From Nitrospirota bacterium (GTDB taxonomy: Bacteria > Nitrospirota > Nitrospiria > Nitrospirales > UBA8639): a stretch of 64,000 nucleotides of DNA. The position numbers and the translations under genes were made by a program. The notes below the pieces were generated by a model. The model was not told the origin of the DNA. It was given only the letters and a program-made list of their open reading frames with translations, and ran no database searches. Below, piece by piece: positions 46,138 through 55,015 of the stretch; the stretch's first letter is position 1; each line of letters opens with the position of its first letter. Where the stretch lies: assembly GCA_003695915.1 (NCBI GenBank), contig RFGF01000014.1:58598-122597 (forward strand), given 5' to 3'.

Positions 46138-47010
46138 TCAGCTCGTGAGCGATAACGATTCCGTGCAAGGCACAGATGGCTCGGCGACCATCGGCACGAG
46201 CGATGCAATAGGGCCGAAGGAAAAATCGTCGAGCAATCGCGACAATCGCTCTTTCGTCTTATCGAGGTTGTGATAATGCCGAAAACGGGAAAGGGCCGAC
46301 CCGCGCATCCGCGGTTGGTCGGGATCGAATTCCCAGGGGTGAAAATACATGATCAACGGATGACCGCTGCCCTCCACGCGCTTGAGGAGTCGATGAAAGA
46401 TGGAGTACGGAAACAGCCGGAAATAGCCGCCTCCGGCGACCGGAATCGACAGGCCCCACGCTCGGCAGGTGGATGGCGGGACTTCCCATATTTCGCCGGA
46501 TGGCGTCTGGTGCACATGGATGTAGGGATTGGCACCGGGAATTCCGTAAAAATCATGGACAATCGGAACAATGCTGGAGTCGTACTTGTAGCCCTCCTCG
46601 ACCAATATGGCGAGCGCCCACTCGGTTTCTTTGGTAATGGAGAACGTTGGAGCCCGGTAGCCCCACACGGGCTGCCCCGTCAGATCCTCCAAGAGCTGTT
46701 TGGTTCGACGAACGTCTTCTCGAAATTGTTGCGGGGTCTGCACACCGATGAGCTCGTGTGCATAGCTGTGACAGGCGATCTCATGGCCGGCTTCTGCCAG
46801 CGTGCGGACCAAACTCTTATGCCGCTCAGCGACCCAACCCACGATGAACATGGTCGCCTTCACCCCACGTTCTTCGAGCAGCTCCAGCAGCACCTGCGTA
46901 TTGCGCTCAACCCGGCTTTCGAAGCTCTCCCAATGGCGCCGCCGCACCACGCTATCGAAGGCGGCCACCTGGAAATGTTCTTCGATATCAAAGCTTAACC
47001 CATGGGTCAT
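46138..47010 (-). CDS. Polysaccharide deacetylase, XrtA-associated type (TIGR03006-like)
   Basis: A 290-residue CE4/NodB protein. The N-terminus GLSFDIEEHFQVAAFDSVV carries the first metal-binding Asp; HEIACHSYAHELI gives the H-x3-H-like metal site; GYRAPTFSITKETEWALAIL is the third motif and PLIMYFHPWEFDPDQPRM the C-terminal His motif. This exact combination is typical of the deacetylase that accompanies exosortase A gene sets. There is no signal peptide, so the enzyme may act on lipid-linked intermediates in the cytoplasm or be exported by another route. It lies 16 bases after the priming transferase. Confidence 0.92.
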   Translation of the reverse strand: MTHGLSFDIEEHFQVAAFDSVVRRRHWESFESRVERNTQVLLELLEERGVKATMFIVGWVAERHKSLVRTLAEAGHEIACHSYAHELIGVQTPQQFREDVRRTKQLLEDLTGQPVWGYRAPTFSITKETEWALAILVEEGYKYDSSIVPIVHDFYGIPGANPYIHVHQTPSGEIWEVPPSTCRAWGLSIPVAGGGYFRLFPYSIFHRLLKRVEGSGHPLIMYFHPWEFDPDQPRMRGSALSRFRHYHNLDKTKERLSRLLDDFSFGPIASLVPMVAEPSVPCTESLSLTS

Positions 47011-47026
47011 GGAGAGGCTCCTCTGA

Positions 47027-48082
47027 TTATCGTGCGCCGACCCCGAGCAGCACGACTTTGACGGTTTTCAAGAGAATCTTGAGATCCAAACTCAAGGAAA
47101 GATTTTTGACGTAATAGAGATCATATTGAAGCTTCATGTGGGAATCGTCGATAGACGCGGCATATTGGAAACAGGTCTGGGCCCACCCGGTAATGCCGGG
47201 ACGGACCGTATGCCGCAAATCATAATACGGAATAATCTCACGTAATTCATGAACGAACTGGGGACGCTCTGGACGCGGACCGACGAGACTCATCTCCCCT
47301 TTGAGCACATTCAAAAATTGAGGCAGCTCATCCAACCGGAGCTTGCGCAGCCAATAGCCGACTTTGGTCACCCGTGGATCTCGTTCGGCAGCCCATTTCA
47401 CTCCTTCAGCTTCAGCATCGTGCCGCATCGACCGAAATTTCAATAGCGTATAAGGGCGCCCATGCATCCCCACCCGCGTTTGTCGATACAGCACAGGACC
47501 GGGGGAGTCCAGCTTGATCAGCAGCGCAATGATCATCAACAACGGGGCTAAGAGCACCAATCCACAGCTCGAGCCGACGAGATCCACTGCTCGCTTCATC
47601 GCCATCGCCACGGGCCGTCGCCGGAACCCCGAAGAAAACACCAAGAAACTCGGCCGGAGTTCATCGATGGGCAGCCTCCCGCATTCCTCTTCATACAAGC
47701 GATAGCCGTCGACGACTTGCACGCCTAACGATTTGAGATCCAGCAAGGTTTCGACAGGCATGGTTCCCCGCTTTTCGTCGAAACACACGGCGACAATGTC
47801 GACCCGCTCGCGTTCGGCGAGATCGAAGAGTCGATCCAGCGTCCCGATGACTTTCGGATTGACAATTTGTTTTCCAAGATTGCTTGCGTCGCACGTGACA
47901 AAGCCGAGAATATCGTACCGATTGCGGCGTTGTCCGAGTAAGACGCGCGCCAGATTGTTCGCCAACCGTCCATCACCTAAAATGAGCACTTTTTTCCGCA
48001 ATCCGGTGAAGGGAAAGGCTTTGGCCACAACGCCCTCTCGACGTCGGACCACGGGCGTATGGTGCAGTCCAGATTCGATCAT
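47027..48082 (-). CDS. Priming sugar-phosphate transferase lacking the N-terminal membrane domain
   Basis: A 351-residue polyprenyl-phosphate sugar-1-phosphate transferase (WcaJ/PssY, TIGR03013/03025-like). It starts repeat-unit assembly by moving a hexose-1-phosphate to undecaprenyl phosphate. A nucleotide-binding-like domain comes first (KKVLILGDGRLANNLARVLL near residue 30), then one membrane segment (GSSCGLVLLAPLLMIIALLI around 176-195), then the catalytic domain with LLKFRSMRHDAE, LRLDELPQFLNVLKGEMSLVG, GPRPERPQFV and RPGITGWAQ. Full-length homologues are about 450-470 residues with four to five N-terminal helices that are absent here. Its ATG overlaps the kinase stop by 4 bases. Confidence 0.9.
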   Translation of the reverse strand: MIESGLHHTPVVRRREGVVAKAFPFTGLRKKVLILGDGRLANNLARVLLGQRRNRYDILGFVTCDASNLGKQIVNPKVIGTLDRLFDLAERERVDIVAVCFDEKRGTMPVETLLDLKSLGVQVVDGYRLYEEECGRLPIDELRPSFLVFSSGFRRRPVAMAMKRAVDLVGSSCGLVLLAPLLMIIALLIKLDSPGPVLYRQTRVGMHGRPYTLLKFRSMRHDAEAEGVKWAAERDPRVTKVGYWLRKLRLDELPQFLNVLKGEMSLVGPRPERPQFVHELREIIPYYDLRHTVRPGITGWAQTCFQYAASIDDSHMKLQYDLYYVKNLSLSLDLKILLKTVKVVLLGVGAR

Positions 48083-50457
48083 GCACGTTCGCCTATGGCA
48101 TACGGAACCTCATACCCACGTTTGACATAATACGGCATCCCTTGTGACCAGGCATCAGCCAGAATGATGCGCGCTGGCGTGCCATGGGGGATCAGGTTCA
48201 TCGCTTTGCTCACCACATCTCGGGGCGTGGTCCCTGCACGCACAACCAAGAGGACGATATCTGCAAACGTCGCGAGGACATTGACATCGGCCACGGTCAG
48301 AAACGGCGGACTGTCGAGCAGGATGTACTCGTATTGGGGCTTCAGCAATTCGAGCATAGCTTCGAGTCGAGGGAGTTTCGAAAGGGCGAGGTTCCGATCG
48401 GCAATGTGCCCAGCCGGCAAGACCGCCAGCTTGAGATCGTCGATACGATGGAGACACCGTTCAAGCGGTTCTTCACCGGCAAAATACTCTGCAAGCCCTG
48501 GAGCCAAGGGGATGCCGAACACTTCATGGACACGGGGCGCTTTGAGATCACAATCGATGATCAATGTCGATTCTTCCAGATCGCGGGCTAACGTATAGCC
48601 GAGGTTGGCTATGGTCGCTGTTTTGCCATCGCCTTTCACCGCGCTGGTGATCAGCACGACCGCGTTTTTGGTCGTCGGTGTCTCGATCAACGTCAAACGT
48701 GTCGCAGCCACTCGATATTGTTCAGCGACGATGGTTCCCGGAAACCATTTGGTCACAAGATCGAACACCGGCAGCATCTGGATGCGACCGAAGGCCAACG
48801 TCTTCCCAAAGTACGACACAACCTTCGACGGCTCGGATTTCGCACCTGACTTTTCATGTCCGTTCGAACCCGCCGCATTTCGCGAAGGCAGTGACCGAAG
48901 CGATTTCCCATAGGCATAGCGAAAGCTGGGAATCGTGGCCAACATGGGAATGCCCACAGCGACTTCGATATCTTCCGCTCGACGGAATGTCGGATGCAGC
49001 TGCTCGATCAGAAACGCGGACCCATACCCGATCCCGCACCCCACGACACACCCTGCAATGACAAACAAATACGGCGGAAGGCCCTCCGGCGTCGTCGGCA
49101 GATTCGCCGGATCTAAAATTCGGAAGCGTTCACCTTTTTGGCGTTTTTCCAAATGCTCGGATATCCGTGAACTCAGGCGTTTATTGATCAATTGTTCGTA
49201 ATTCTTCCGGAGGCTCGCGTAATCCCGTTCGAGTTTGAGCAATTCTTGCTCACGCTCTGGCGTGCGCTCGATCCTTCCTGAAATCTCCTCCATCTGTTTC
49301 GTGACATTCCTGAGGCGATCCCGATGAGCGGCAATCTGCAATTTGATCTCGTCACGCGTCGCCATCAACTCTTGAAGATAGGGATCATATTTGACGCCTT
49401 CGACTTGCTCGGTTTCTGATGAACTGGATGCTTCCGTTTGTTGAGACGATGCTTCCAGCTTGCGTTGGGCCAGCTGTTGTTTGATCTTGTCAATTTTGTT
49501 TCGCACATCGATGACATCCGGATAGGAGTCCGTATACTCGAGCTTCAATTTCGCCAATTGTTGCTCGAGCGTGCGCAATTGCACTTCAAGCGGCGTGGCC
49601 GTGGGTTCTCCTCCGCCTGGTGAAACAGGGTCACTGGCGAGAAAATCGGCCACGGATTGATACTCGTGCATGGACTTTTGCACCAATTCCAAACGCATGG
49701 TCAAATTGTTCAGTGTTTCTTGGATGGACGCTTTCTCCAACTGCAAGCGATCCAAGGCACGGAGATTGGCTTCCAATTGGCCCGGCAATTCTCCCATATA
49801 TTTGAGTTTGAATTCGCTCAAGGCTCGTTCTTTTTCATCGAGCTCGCGCTTGGCAATCGCCAACTGTTCTTCGAGAAACTCGGCCGCGCCTTCCACAAAT
49901 TCTTCACGCAACTTCAAGTTTTCCTCGATGTATTGAGAGGCCAGTTTTTCGGTCACTTTCATCGCCACCATGGGGTCGGAATGGGCATACGAGATGGTAA
50001 AGGTTTCCAATCGCCCGCCACTGCCCTTCGGCGTCAATTTCACAATTTTCCGCATATTTTCAATGGCCGCATCATAGCCTTTTTCCTTGATCAAATCTTG
50101 ATAGAGTCCGAATTCATTGATGACTTTTTCCAGATTCGTGCGGCTCAGTACCTGTTGCGTAATGGTAGAAATGCGTTCAGCGACCGTTCCGCCGACGACC
50201 GGGTCGACATAGGAACGGGGAATCGTCTGCTGTTCCACCAGGATGACAGTCGTCGATCGATACACCGGGACATAGGTCCAGGCATAGACGCCGGCAACTG
50301 CCGTCCCCACAAGCGTCCAACCCAGAATCCACCACTTCCAGCGAACGGCAATTTGGAGCAATTCGCGCACATACCGTTGGATATCCAATGCGCCATCGGA
50401 CTCGCGGGACACTCCGGCGGTATAGTCTTCAGCAATGCGAGATTCGAGTTGTTTCAT
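48079..50457 (-). CDS. Wzc-type polysaccharide co-polymerase fused to a bacterial tyrosine kinase
   Basis: A 792-residue protein that controls chain length and export. Wzz domain from about residue 25 (first membrane span WWILGWTLVGTAVAGVYAW near 43), a long coiled-coil region (residues about 180-430, with repeated heptads), second membrane span LFVIAGCVVGCGIGYGSAFL, then a cytoplasmic BY-kinase: Walker A KGDGKTATIANLG around 608-620, Walker A' LIIDCDLKAPR around 632-642 and Walker B ILLDSPPFLTVADV around 712. The tail holds a tyrosine cluster (MPYYVKRGYEVPY) that can serve for autophosphorylation. An AAGGAA is close before the ATG. In many XrtA loci the chain-length protein and kinase are separate genes; here they are one. 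Confidence 0.93.
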   Translation of the reverse strand: MKQLESRIAEDYTAGVSRESDGALDIQRYVRELLQIAVRWKWWILGWTLVGTAVAGVYAWTYVPVYRSTTVILVEQQTIPRSYVDPVVGGTVAERISTITQQVLSRTNLEKVINEFGLYQDLIKEKGYDAAIENMRKIVKLTPKGSGGRLETFTISYAHSDPMVAMKVTEKLASQYIEENLKLREEFVEGAAEFLEEQLAIAKRELDEKERALSEFKLKYMGELPGQLEANLRALDRLQLEKASIQETLNNLTMRLELVQKSMHEYQSVADFLASDPVSPGGGEPTATPLEVQLRTLEQQLAKLKLEYTDSYPDVIDVRNKIDKIKQQLAQRKLEASSQQTEASSSSETEQVEGVKYDPYLQELMATRDEIKLQIAAHRDRLRNVTKQMEEISGRIERTPEREQELLKLERDYASLRKNYEQLINKRLSSRISEHLEKRQKGERFRILDPANLPTTPEGLPPYLFVIAGCVVGCGIGYGSAFLIEQLHPTFRRAEDIEVAVGIPMLATIPSFRYAYGKSLRSLPSRNAAGSNGHEKSGAKSEPSKVVSYFGKTLAFGRIQMLPVFDLVTKWFPGTIVAEQYRVAATRLTLIETPTTKNAVVLITSAVKGDGKTATIANLGYTLARDLEESTLIIDCDLKAPRVHEVFGIPLAPGLAEYFAGEEPLERCLHRIDDLKLAVLPAGHIADRNLALSKLPRLEAMLELLKPQYEYILLDSPPFLTVADVNVLATFADIVLLVVRAGTTPRDVVSKAMNLIPHGTPARIILADAWSQGMPYYVKRGYEVPYAIGERA

Positions 50458-50581
50458 AATTTCCTTAGGGTAAGGGGAGGGACTGGCCCATTGTCGATAG
50501 AGTCAGTGGAACTCTGTATCACTCGCGAACGTCACGAAATGGGAAAAGGTTTTTCTGCCAGCCGCAATGCACCGAATGCGA

Positions 50582-51256
50582 TCACGGCACCACGATCGTA
50601 TCCCCACGCCGCAACACCAAATTGTATTGTGCCCCATCTTCCGAGATCAGATCTTTGTATCGGAGAGGAATTCGAAGTTCCTTCGTTTTCCCATCTCCGT
50701 CAACCATATGGCGAATCACTTGGATATCGTTTCTGGAAGCAAACTGTGTAAACCCGCCAGCCAAGGCCAATGCCTGCAAGACAGTGGTGTAGGACTTCAG
50801 TTGAAGCTTCCCCGGCGTATTGACCTCCCCAACGACGAACACATAATAGCTGTTTACTTCTAAAACGCCAACCGATACCACAGGATTTTCCTTGTATTGG
50901 CGGTATTTTTCCGCGATGTTTTTGGCTAATTGATCCGCCGTCAAGCCGCTCGCCTGGACATCTCCGATCAAAGGAAGCGAGATTTTCCCATCCGGCCTGA
51001 TCACCACCTGCCGGGAGAGATCAGGATTCCGCCATACGACGATATCCAGCACATCTTCCGGCCCCAGGAGAAATCCTTCTTCGGGAGGTCCCGGCGGCAC
51101 GACGACTTCCGGTTTCACACACGCCGACAACGTGAAGATCATCAGGCCGAAGCCGATACAGGCACAGATCGTCCGACACCTTCGTTCACGTCCAAGCACC
51201 GCATCGGAATTCACTGATCTACGCCGACGAAAAGTAAAAAGGGGCCGGTTCATCAT
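50582..51256 (-). CDS. Polysaccharide export lipoprotein (Wza/Poly_export, XrtA-type)
   Basis: A 224-residue outer-membrane or periplasmic export protein. The signal peptide ends in lipobox LSAC with Cys46, so it should be lipidated. The Poly_export domain follows (GPEDVLDIVVWRNPDLSRQVVIRPDGKISLPLIGDV) and an SLBB-like region (YYVFVVGEVNTPGKLQLKSYTTVLQALALAGGF) ends with RRGDTIVVP. It is shorter than Escherichia Wza (about 380), as is normal for the XrtA-associated export family (TIGR03027-like). Its ATG overlaps the stop of the following export gene by 4 bases, and the kinase lies 124 bases downstream. Confidence 0.9.
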   Translation of the reverse strand: MMNRPLFTFRRRRSVNSDAVLGRERRCRTICACIGFGLMIFTLSACVKPEVVVPPGPPEEGFLLGPEDVLDIVVWRNPDLSRQVVIRPDGKISLPLIGDVQASGLTADQLAKNIAEKYRQYKENPVVSVGVLEVNSYYVFVVGEVNTPGKLQLKSYTTVLQALALAGGFTQFASRNDIQVIRHMVDGDGKTKELRIPLRYKDLISEDGAQYNLVLRRGDTIVVP

Positions 51257-51933
51257 GGCACTCGCACCCGGGCTTGTGAAGGAATGACGATGGTGTCGCC
51301 AGGTTTCAATTCGATATTCTCTGCTTCGCCGAACACGATGGCGTCATAATCAACCACAATGCGTTGCGGTTTCGCGCCGTCACGGCCCAGGCGAAAGATG
51401 ACGATGCGATTTCTGGCGGCATCCGGTCCCAATCCACCAGCCAAGGTAATGGCTTGAACGAGGTTCGTTTTCGTTAGCAGCGGAAATTTTCCACTCCCAG
51501 CTGCGGCACCGCCGCCACCTTTGTTACCGCCGCCACCCCCAATTTCGCCTTGAACATAGAAGAAGTAACTGTTCACCCCTTTGACGATCACGGCCACGGT
51601 GGGATTTTCTTTGTACTTTTTCAGCCGTTCGGTAATTTCTTCTTGTAACTCCGTCGGGGTCCGACCGACTGCCACCACTTCCCCGATCAACGGGAGGGAA
51701 ATTTTCCCGTCCGGACGTACAAACACTTCTCTGGACAAATCCGGATTTCGCCAGACGCTGATCTCCAAAACATCCTGCGGGCCGATAATGTACTCTTCTT
51801 CCACAATTAACGCCCGCTTGTCCGCCCGGCTTTCTGAATGCGTGTCCGTTTCTGCTTGTGCCATCACCATGGGCACCCCGCTTAAACAGCCAATGATCAC
51901 CACAATCCCGACGCTGTGTAGGAGCTTCATCAT
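51253..51933 (-). CDS. Second polysaccharide export protein (Poly_export/SLBB)
   Basis: About 226 residues from the ATG at 51931-51933 (GAGGG a few bases upstream; a second ATG directly follows). Signal peptide with hydrophobic HSVGIVVIIGCLSGVPMVMAQA, probably cut after AQA; the cysteine within it is not placed as a standard lipobox. The Poly_export domain (GPQDVLEISVWRNPDLSREVFVRPDGKISLPLIGEV) is near-identical in plan to the next gene, so the pair is a tandem duplication. Between this and the SLBB part (KTNLVQAITLAGGLGPDAA) is a glycine-rich insert, GGGGGNKGGGGAAAGSG. First gene of the assembly operon. Confidence 0.88.
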   Translation of the reverse strand: MMKLLHSVGIVVIIGCLSGVPMVMAQAETDTHSESRADKRALIVEEEYIIGPQDVLEISVWRNPDLSREVFVRPDGKISLPLIGEVVAVGRTPTELQEEITERLKKYKENPTVAVIVKGVNSYFFYVQGEIGGGGGNKGGGGAAAGSGKFPLLTKTNLVQAITLAGGLGPDAARNRIVIFRLGRDGAKPQRIVVDYDAIVFGEAENIELKPGDTIVIPSQARVRVP

Positions 51934-52022
51934 AACGACCCTCGCTGATACGTGAGTGTGAACGACAACATGATCCTCTCGTTTACGTTTTTCAGAATTC
52001 GCCTTATTCAAAGCGGAGACGG

Positions 52023-52038
52023 TTGACGAATACGTCAA
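52023..52038. promoter_or_regulatory. Perfect inverted repeat upstream of the export/kinase operon
   Basis: The sequence ttgacgaatacgtcaa is a 6-4-6 perfect inverted repeat about 90 bases upstream of the first export gene's ATG. It has the size and symmetry of a dimeric regulator's operator. The minus strand also reads TTGACG here, which could be a -35 element, but no good -10 is seen at 17 bases. Seen in one copy only. Confidence 0.35.
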
Positions 52039-52136
52039 ACACGGTCTCGGAATTTTTATTTCGATTCTTTACGATTATTGAATGATAGCTCGGAGGATGC
52101 AACAATCAGAGATCCGATAGAGAGTAATGATCAATA

Positions 52137-52212
52137 TGGTGCCCCCGAGACGATTTGAACGTCCGACACGCGGTTTAGGAAACCGCTGCTCTATCCACTG
52201 AGCTACGGGGGC
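52137..52212 (-). tRNA. tRNA-Arg (anticodon CCT)
   Basis: The minus strand from 52212 gives a full cloverleaf: acceptor GCCCCCG paired with CGGGGGC, D-arm TAGCTCAGTGGATAGAGC, anticodon stem-loop GCGGT-TTCCTAA-ACCGC with anticodon CCT, T-arm with GTTCAAATC, discriminator A and an encoded CCA (52137-52139). Length 76 bases. It stands at the transcription-upstream end of the assembly operon; tRNA genes are common integration sites for islands. Confidence 0.97.
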
Positions 52213-52337
52213 ATCGTGATGACGTTGTATAAGAGATAAAATATTGACGGGCGTAGAATGATTTTTCAAGTGTACCGTACTCGGTCGCCCCTTACAATAC
52301 GAGGACTCAATCCCCTATTGTTCCAGTACGTTCGATC

Positions 52338-53372
52338 ATGTCCAAGACCAATCCGTTGAAAGTCGTTACCAATCCGCCGAATCCGTATCTCTCCGAACAG
52401 CGAGAACTGCTCGAACCTCCACCCCTGGTCAAGCCGGAGATTTACGAAGAACGAGTCGCCTCCATTTTGACTCGCAACGACAGCCCCGATCTCCCGTTTC
52501 GGTGGAGCCTGAATCCGTATCGTGGATGCTTTCATGCCTGTGCCTATTGTTACGCGCGTCCGACGCACGAATATTGGGGATTCGGGGCCGGAACCGATTT
52601 CGAGTCGAAACTGATCGTGAAAATCAACGCTCCATCCCGCCTGCGCGCCACGTTCATGAAACTGTCGTGGACGGGGGAATTGATCGTGTTCTCCGGCAAT
52701 ACGGACTGTTATCAGCCATTGGAAGCCTCGTATCATCTCACCCGCGACTGTTTAGCTGTGTGCGCGGAGTTTCGGAATCCCGTGGGCATCATCACCAAAG
52801 CTGCGTTGATCGAGCGCGATCTCGATCTCTTGAAGGAACTCCACCACCGGGCATGGCTCCAGGTCTACTTCAGCATTCCCTTTGCCGATGATGACACCGC
52901 TCGTCTTGTGGAACCGCATGCGCCATCGATCACCCGGCGTCTGCATACGATGGCTATCCTCTCGCAAGCCGGCATTTCAACCGGCGTTTCCATTGCACCG
53001 ATCATCCCAGGGCTCAATGATCATGACATTCCTCGTGTTCTTCGCCTGGCGAGGGAGGCCGGCGCACAAAATGCCACCTATGCGCTGTTACGATTGAACG
53101 GGAGCGTCGAACAAGTGTTCAGTCACCGCATGGCCCAACTCTTCCCCCAGCGGATGCCGAAGCTCACCAACCGATTGCGCGAGATGCGGGAAGGCCGTCT
53201 CTCGGAACACCGATTCTTCAAACGCCTTGGCGGTCGTGGTCAGGCCTGGAAGATCATCGAGCAGATGTTCGAGCTTCATTCTCGCAAGCTCGGGTATGAT
53301 CGATGTGCCAAGCACCCAATTCCACAGACGTTCCGGCGCCCCATCGCGCAACCTTCGCTGTTCGATCAGTGA
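52338..53372 (+). CDS. PA0069-family radical SAM protein (SplB-like)
   Basis: A 344-residue protein. The iron-sulfur motif GCFHACAYCYAR has cysteines at 64, 68 and 71 (Cx3CxxC), the standard radical SAM signature. Other markers are LIVFSGNTDCYQPLE, VGIITKAALIERDLDLL and TGVSIAPIIPGLNDHDIPRVL, typical of the PA0069/Rv2578c group, related to spore photoproduct lyase. The biological reaction of this family is not established. It is on the opposite strand from the polysaccharide operon, is read away from it, and is probably core genome rather than part of the locus. Confidence 0.9.
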   Translation: MSKTNPLKVVTNPPNPYLSEQRELLEPPPLVKPEIYEERVASILTRNDSPDLPFRWSLNPYRGCFHACAYCYARPTHEYWGFGAGTDFESKLIVKINAPSRLRATFMKLSWTGELIVFSGNTDCYQPLEASYHLTRDCLAVCAEFRNPVGIITKAALIERDLDLLKELHHRAWLQVYFSIPFADDDTARLVEPHAPSITRRLHTMAILSQAGISTGVSIAPIIPGLNDHDIPRVLRLAREAGAQNATYALLRLNGSVEQVFSHRMAQLFPQRMPKLTNRLREMREGRLSEHRFFKRLGGRGQAWKIIEQMFELHSRKLGYDRCAKHPIPQTFRRPIAQPSLFDQ

Positions 53373-53522
53373 GTCGGCACCGGCCGCTCTAGCCAGACGC
53401 TCAGCTCGCTCGGTACAATGCTCCACTCACGGGAGGTCAGCATTTCCCGATGCTGGCCCTTTCATCTGGATTCACACCACAATCGTCCGAATTTCGACCG
53501 AAATGAAAAGGGATGTCGTCCT

Positions 53523-54734
53523 ATGCTCGCAAAATCTCGAACGATCGCTTCACTCCTCTTTGCCCTGACATCGTTTTTCGCCTGTACCCCGACCCAATCG
53601 CCATGGGAACAACACATGGAGGAAGGCACATGGTTTCTTCAAGAAGGTAAATTCGAAGAAGCGGAAACGGCCTTTACCTCTGCCCTCAAAGAAACCGAGG
53701 AGTTCGATCCTCGGGATCCGCGGATCAACGAGACCCTGCTCAAATTGGCCGAAGTGCAGAGCGCTCGAGGCTCATACGACAAAGCTCAAGAATATTTACA
53801 ACACGTGATCGATCGGATCGAAGCCCAGCACGGACCAGATGCCGAAGAATTAGCGGCGCCACTCAGCAATTTAGGAGCCGTTCAACATGCTCTCGAGCAT
53901 GACGAAGAAGCCATGCACCTGTTCGAACGAGCCCTCGCCATTAGGGAGCGCGTCCATGGCCCCGAGCATCCGGATTTGATCCTCGATCTCAAAAACTTGG
54001 CCGGCGTCCACATCGCCCATCGCGAGTATGTGCATGCCGAGCCGTACCTTCGCCGCGCCCTCGCGATCGCTGAGCAGGCGGCAGGGCCGGAAAGCCTGAG
54101 CCTTGTCCCGCACCTCAACAACCTCGCCTTGCTCTACCAAGCCCAACAGCGATTCGCTGAAGCCGAGGGCTTGTTGCAACGAGCGGTCGACATTCACGAA
54201 CATGCGGTCGGAGACGATCACCCGCGGTTGATCGGCAGCCTTCACAACTTGGCTGCCCTCTATCACACGCAAGGCGCATATGAAAAAGCCGTGCCCTTAT
54301 TGACGCGCATCGTGCGCATTGTCGAGAACGCATACGGCCCCGAGACTCCGCGTTTAGCGGCTCCACTGACCAATATGGCCGCGACGTATACGGCCATGGG
54401 TCGGGATCAAGAAGCCGAAGAGGCCTTGCGTCGCGCCTTGACGATTCTGGAAACGAAACGAGGAAAAGAGGACCCGGCGCTGGCTGGTATTCTCAATAAT
54501 CTGGCACTCCTTTATGTCGGCCAAGGCAAGTACGAACAGGCCGAGCCGTTGTTTACACGCGCGATCGCCATCATCGAACACGCCAAAGGTCCCAGTCATC
54601 CGGCCTTGGAACGAACCTTGCGCAATTATGCGGCCATGCTCGAAAAAAGCCAACGCGCCGACGAAGCCAAGACTTTGCTCGCCCGGGCGCAATCCATTCG
54701 CGACCAACGCACCAAAGCACACTCCAGCCCGTAA
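53523..54734 (+). CDS. TPR lipoprotein (kinesin-light-chain-like repeats)
   Basis: About 403 residues from the ATG at 53523-53525, chosen because it opens a lipoprotein signal (SLLFALTSFFACTPT, lipobox FFAC). About eight to nine TPR units of ~42 residues follow, each like HPDLILDLKNLAGVHIAHREY / AEPYLRRALAIAEQAAGPES, the TPR_12 type. Such proteins act as protein-protein scaffolds, here probably at the periplasmic face of a membrane. It follows the radical SAM gene by 150 bases. No function can be assigned. A gap of 281 bases without clear features separates it from the convergent glycosyltransferase gene. Confidence 0.82.
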   Translation: MLAKSRTIASLLFALTSFFACTPTQSPWEQHMEEGTWFLQEGKFEEAETAFTSALKETEEFDPRDPRINETLLKLAEVQSARGSYDKAQEYLQHVIDRIEAQHGPDAEELAAPLSNLGAVQHALEHDEEAMHLFERALAIRERVHGPEHPDLILDLKNLAGVHIAHREYVHAEPYLRRALAIAEQAAGPESLSLVPHLNNLALLYQAQQRFAEAEGLLQRAVDIHEHAVGDDHPRLIGSLHNLAALYHTQGAYEKAVPLLTRIVRIVENAYGPETPRLAAPLTNMAATYTAMGRDQEAEEALRRALTILETKRGKEDPALAGILNNLALLYVGQGKYEQAEPLFTRAIAIIEHAKGPSHPALERTLRNYAAMLEKSQRADEAKTLLARAQSIRDQRTKAHSSP

Positions 54735-55015
54735 CGGACGATAGCCAAGCGCTGCGCCATCCTCGTGCGATTGCCTACCTCTCATCGAATTCACGGTGGA
54801 GGTATGCATTTCGGAAATCGAGGATGCTTTTCAAGCAGCGCCTAAGAGAACCGATCTCACCATTTCGTTTTCAGACTCATTGGACCTTTTGACAGCATTC
54901 CCGCGAGTCGGGTATCCAGCCGATGCGGCGTACTCTAGAGGTCCGTGTCTCCTGAGCGAGATGCTGCACCAAAATTGCTTGGAGGGTATTGCGCGTTGAA
55001 TCGAGGTGACGATTC

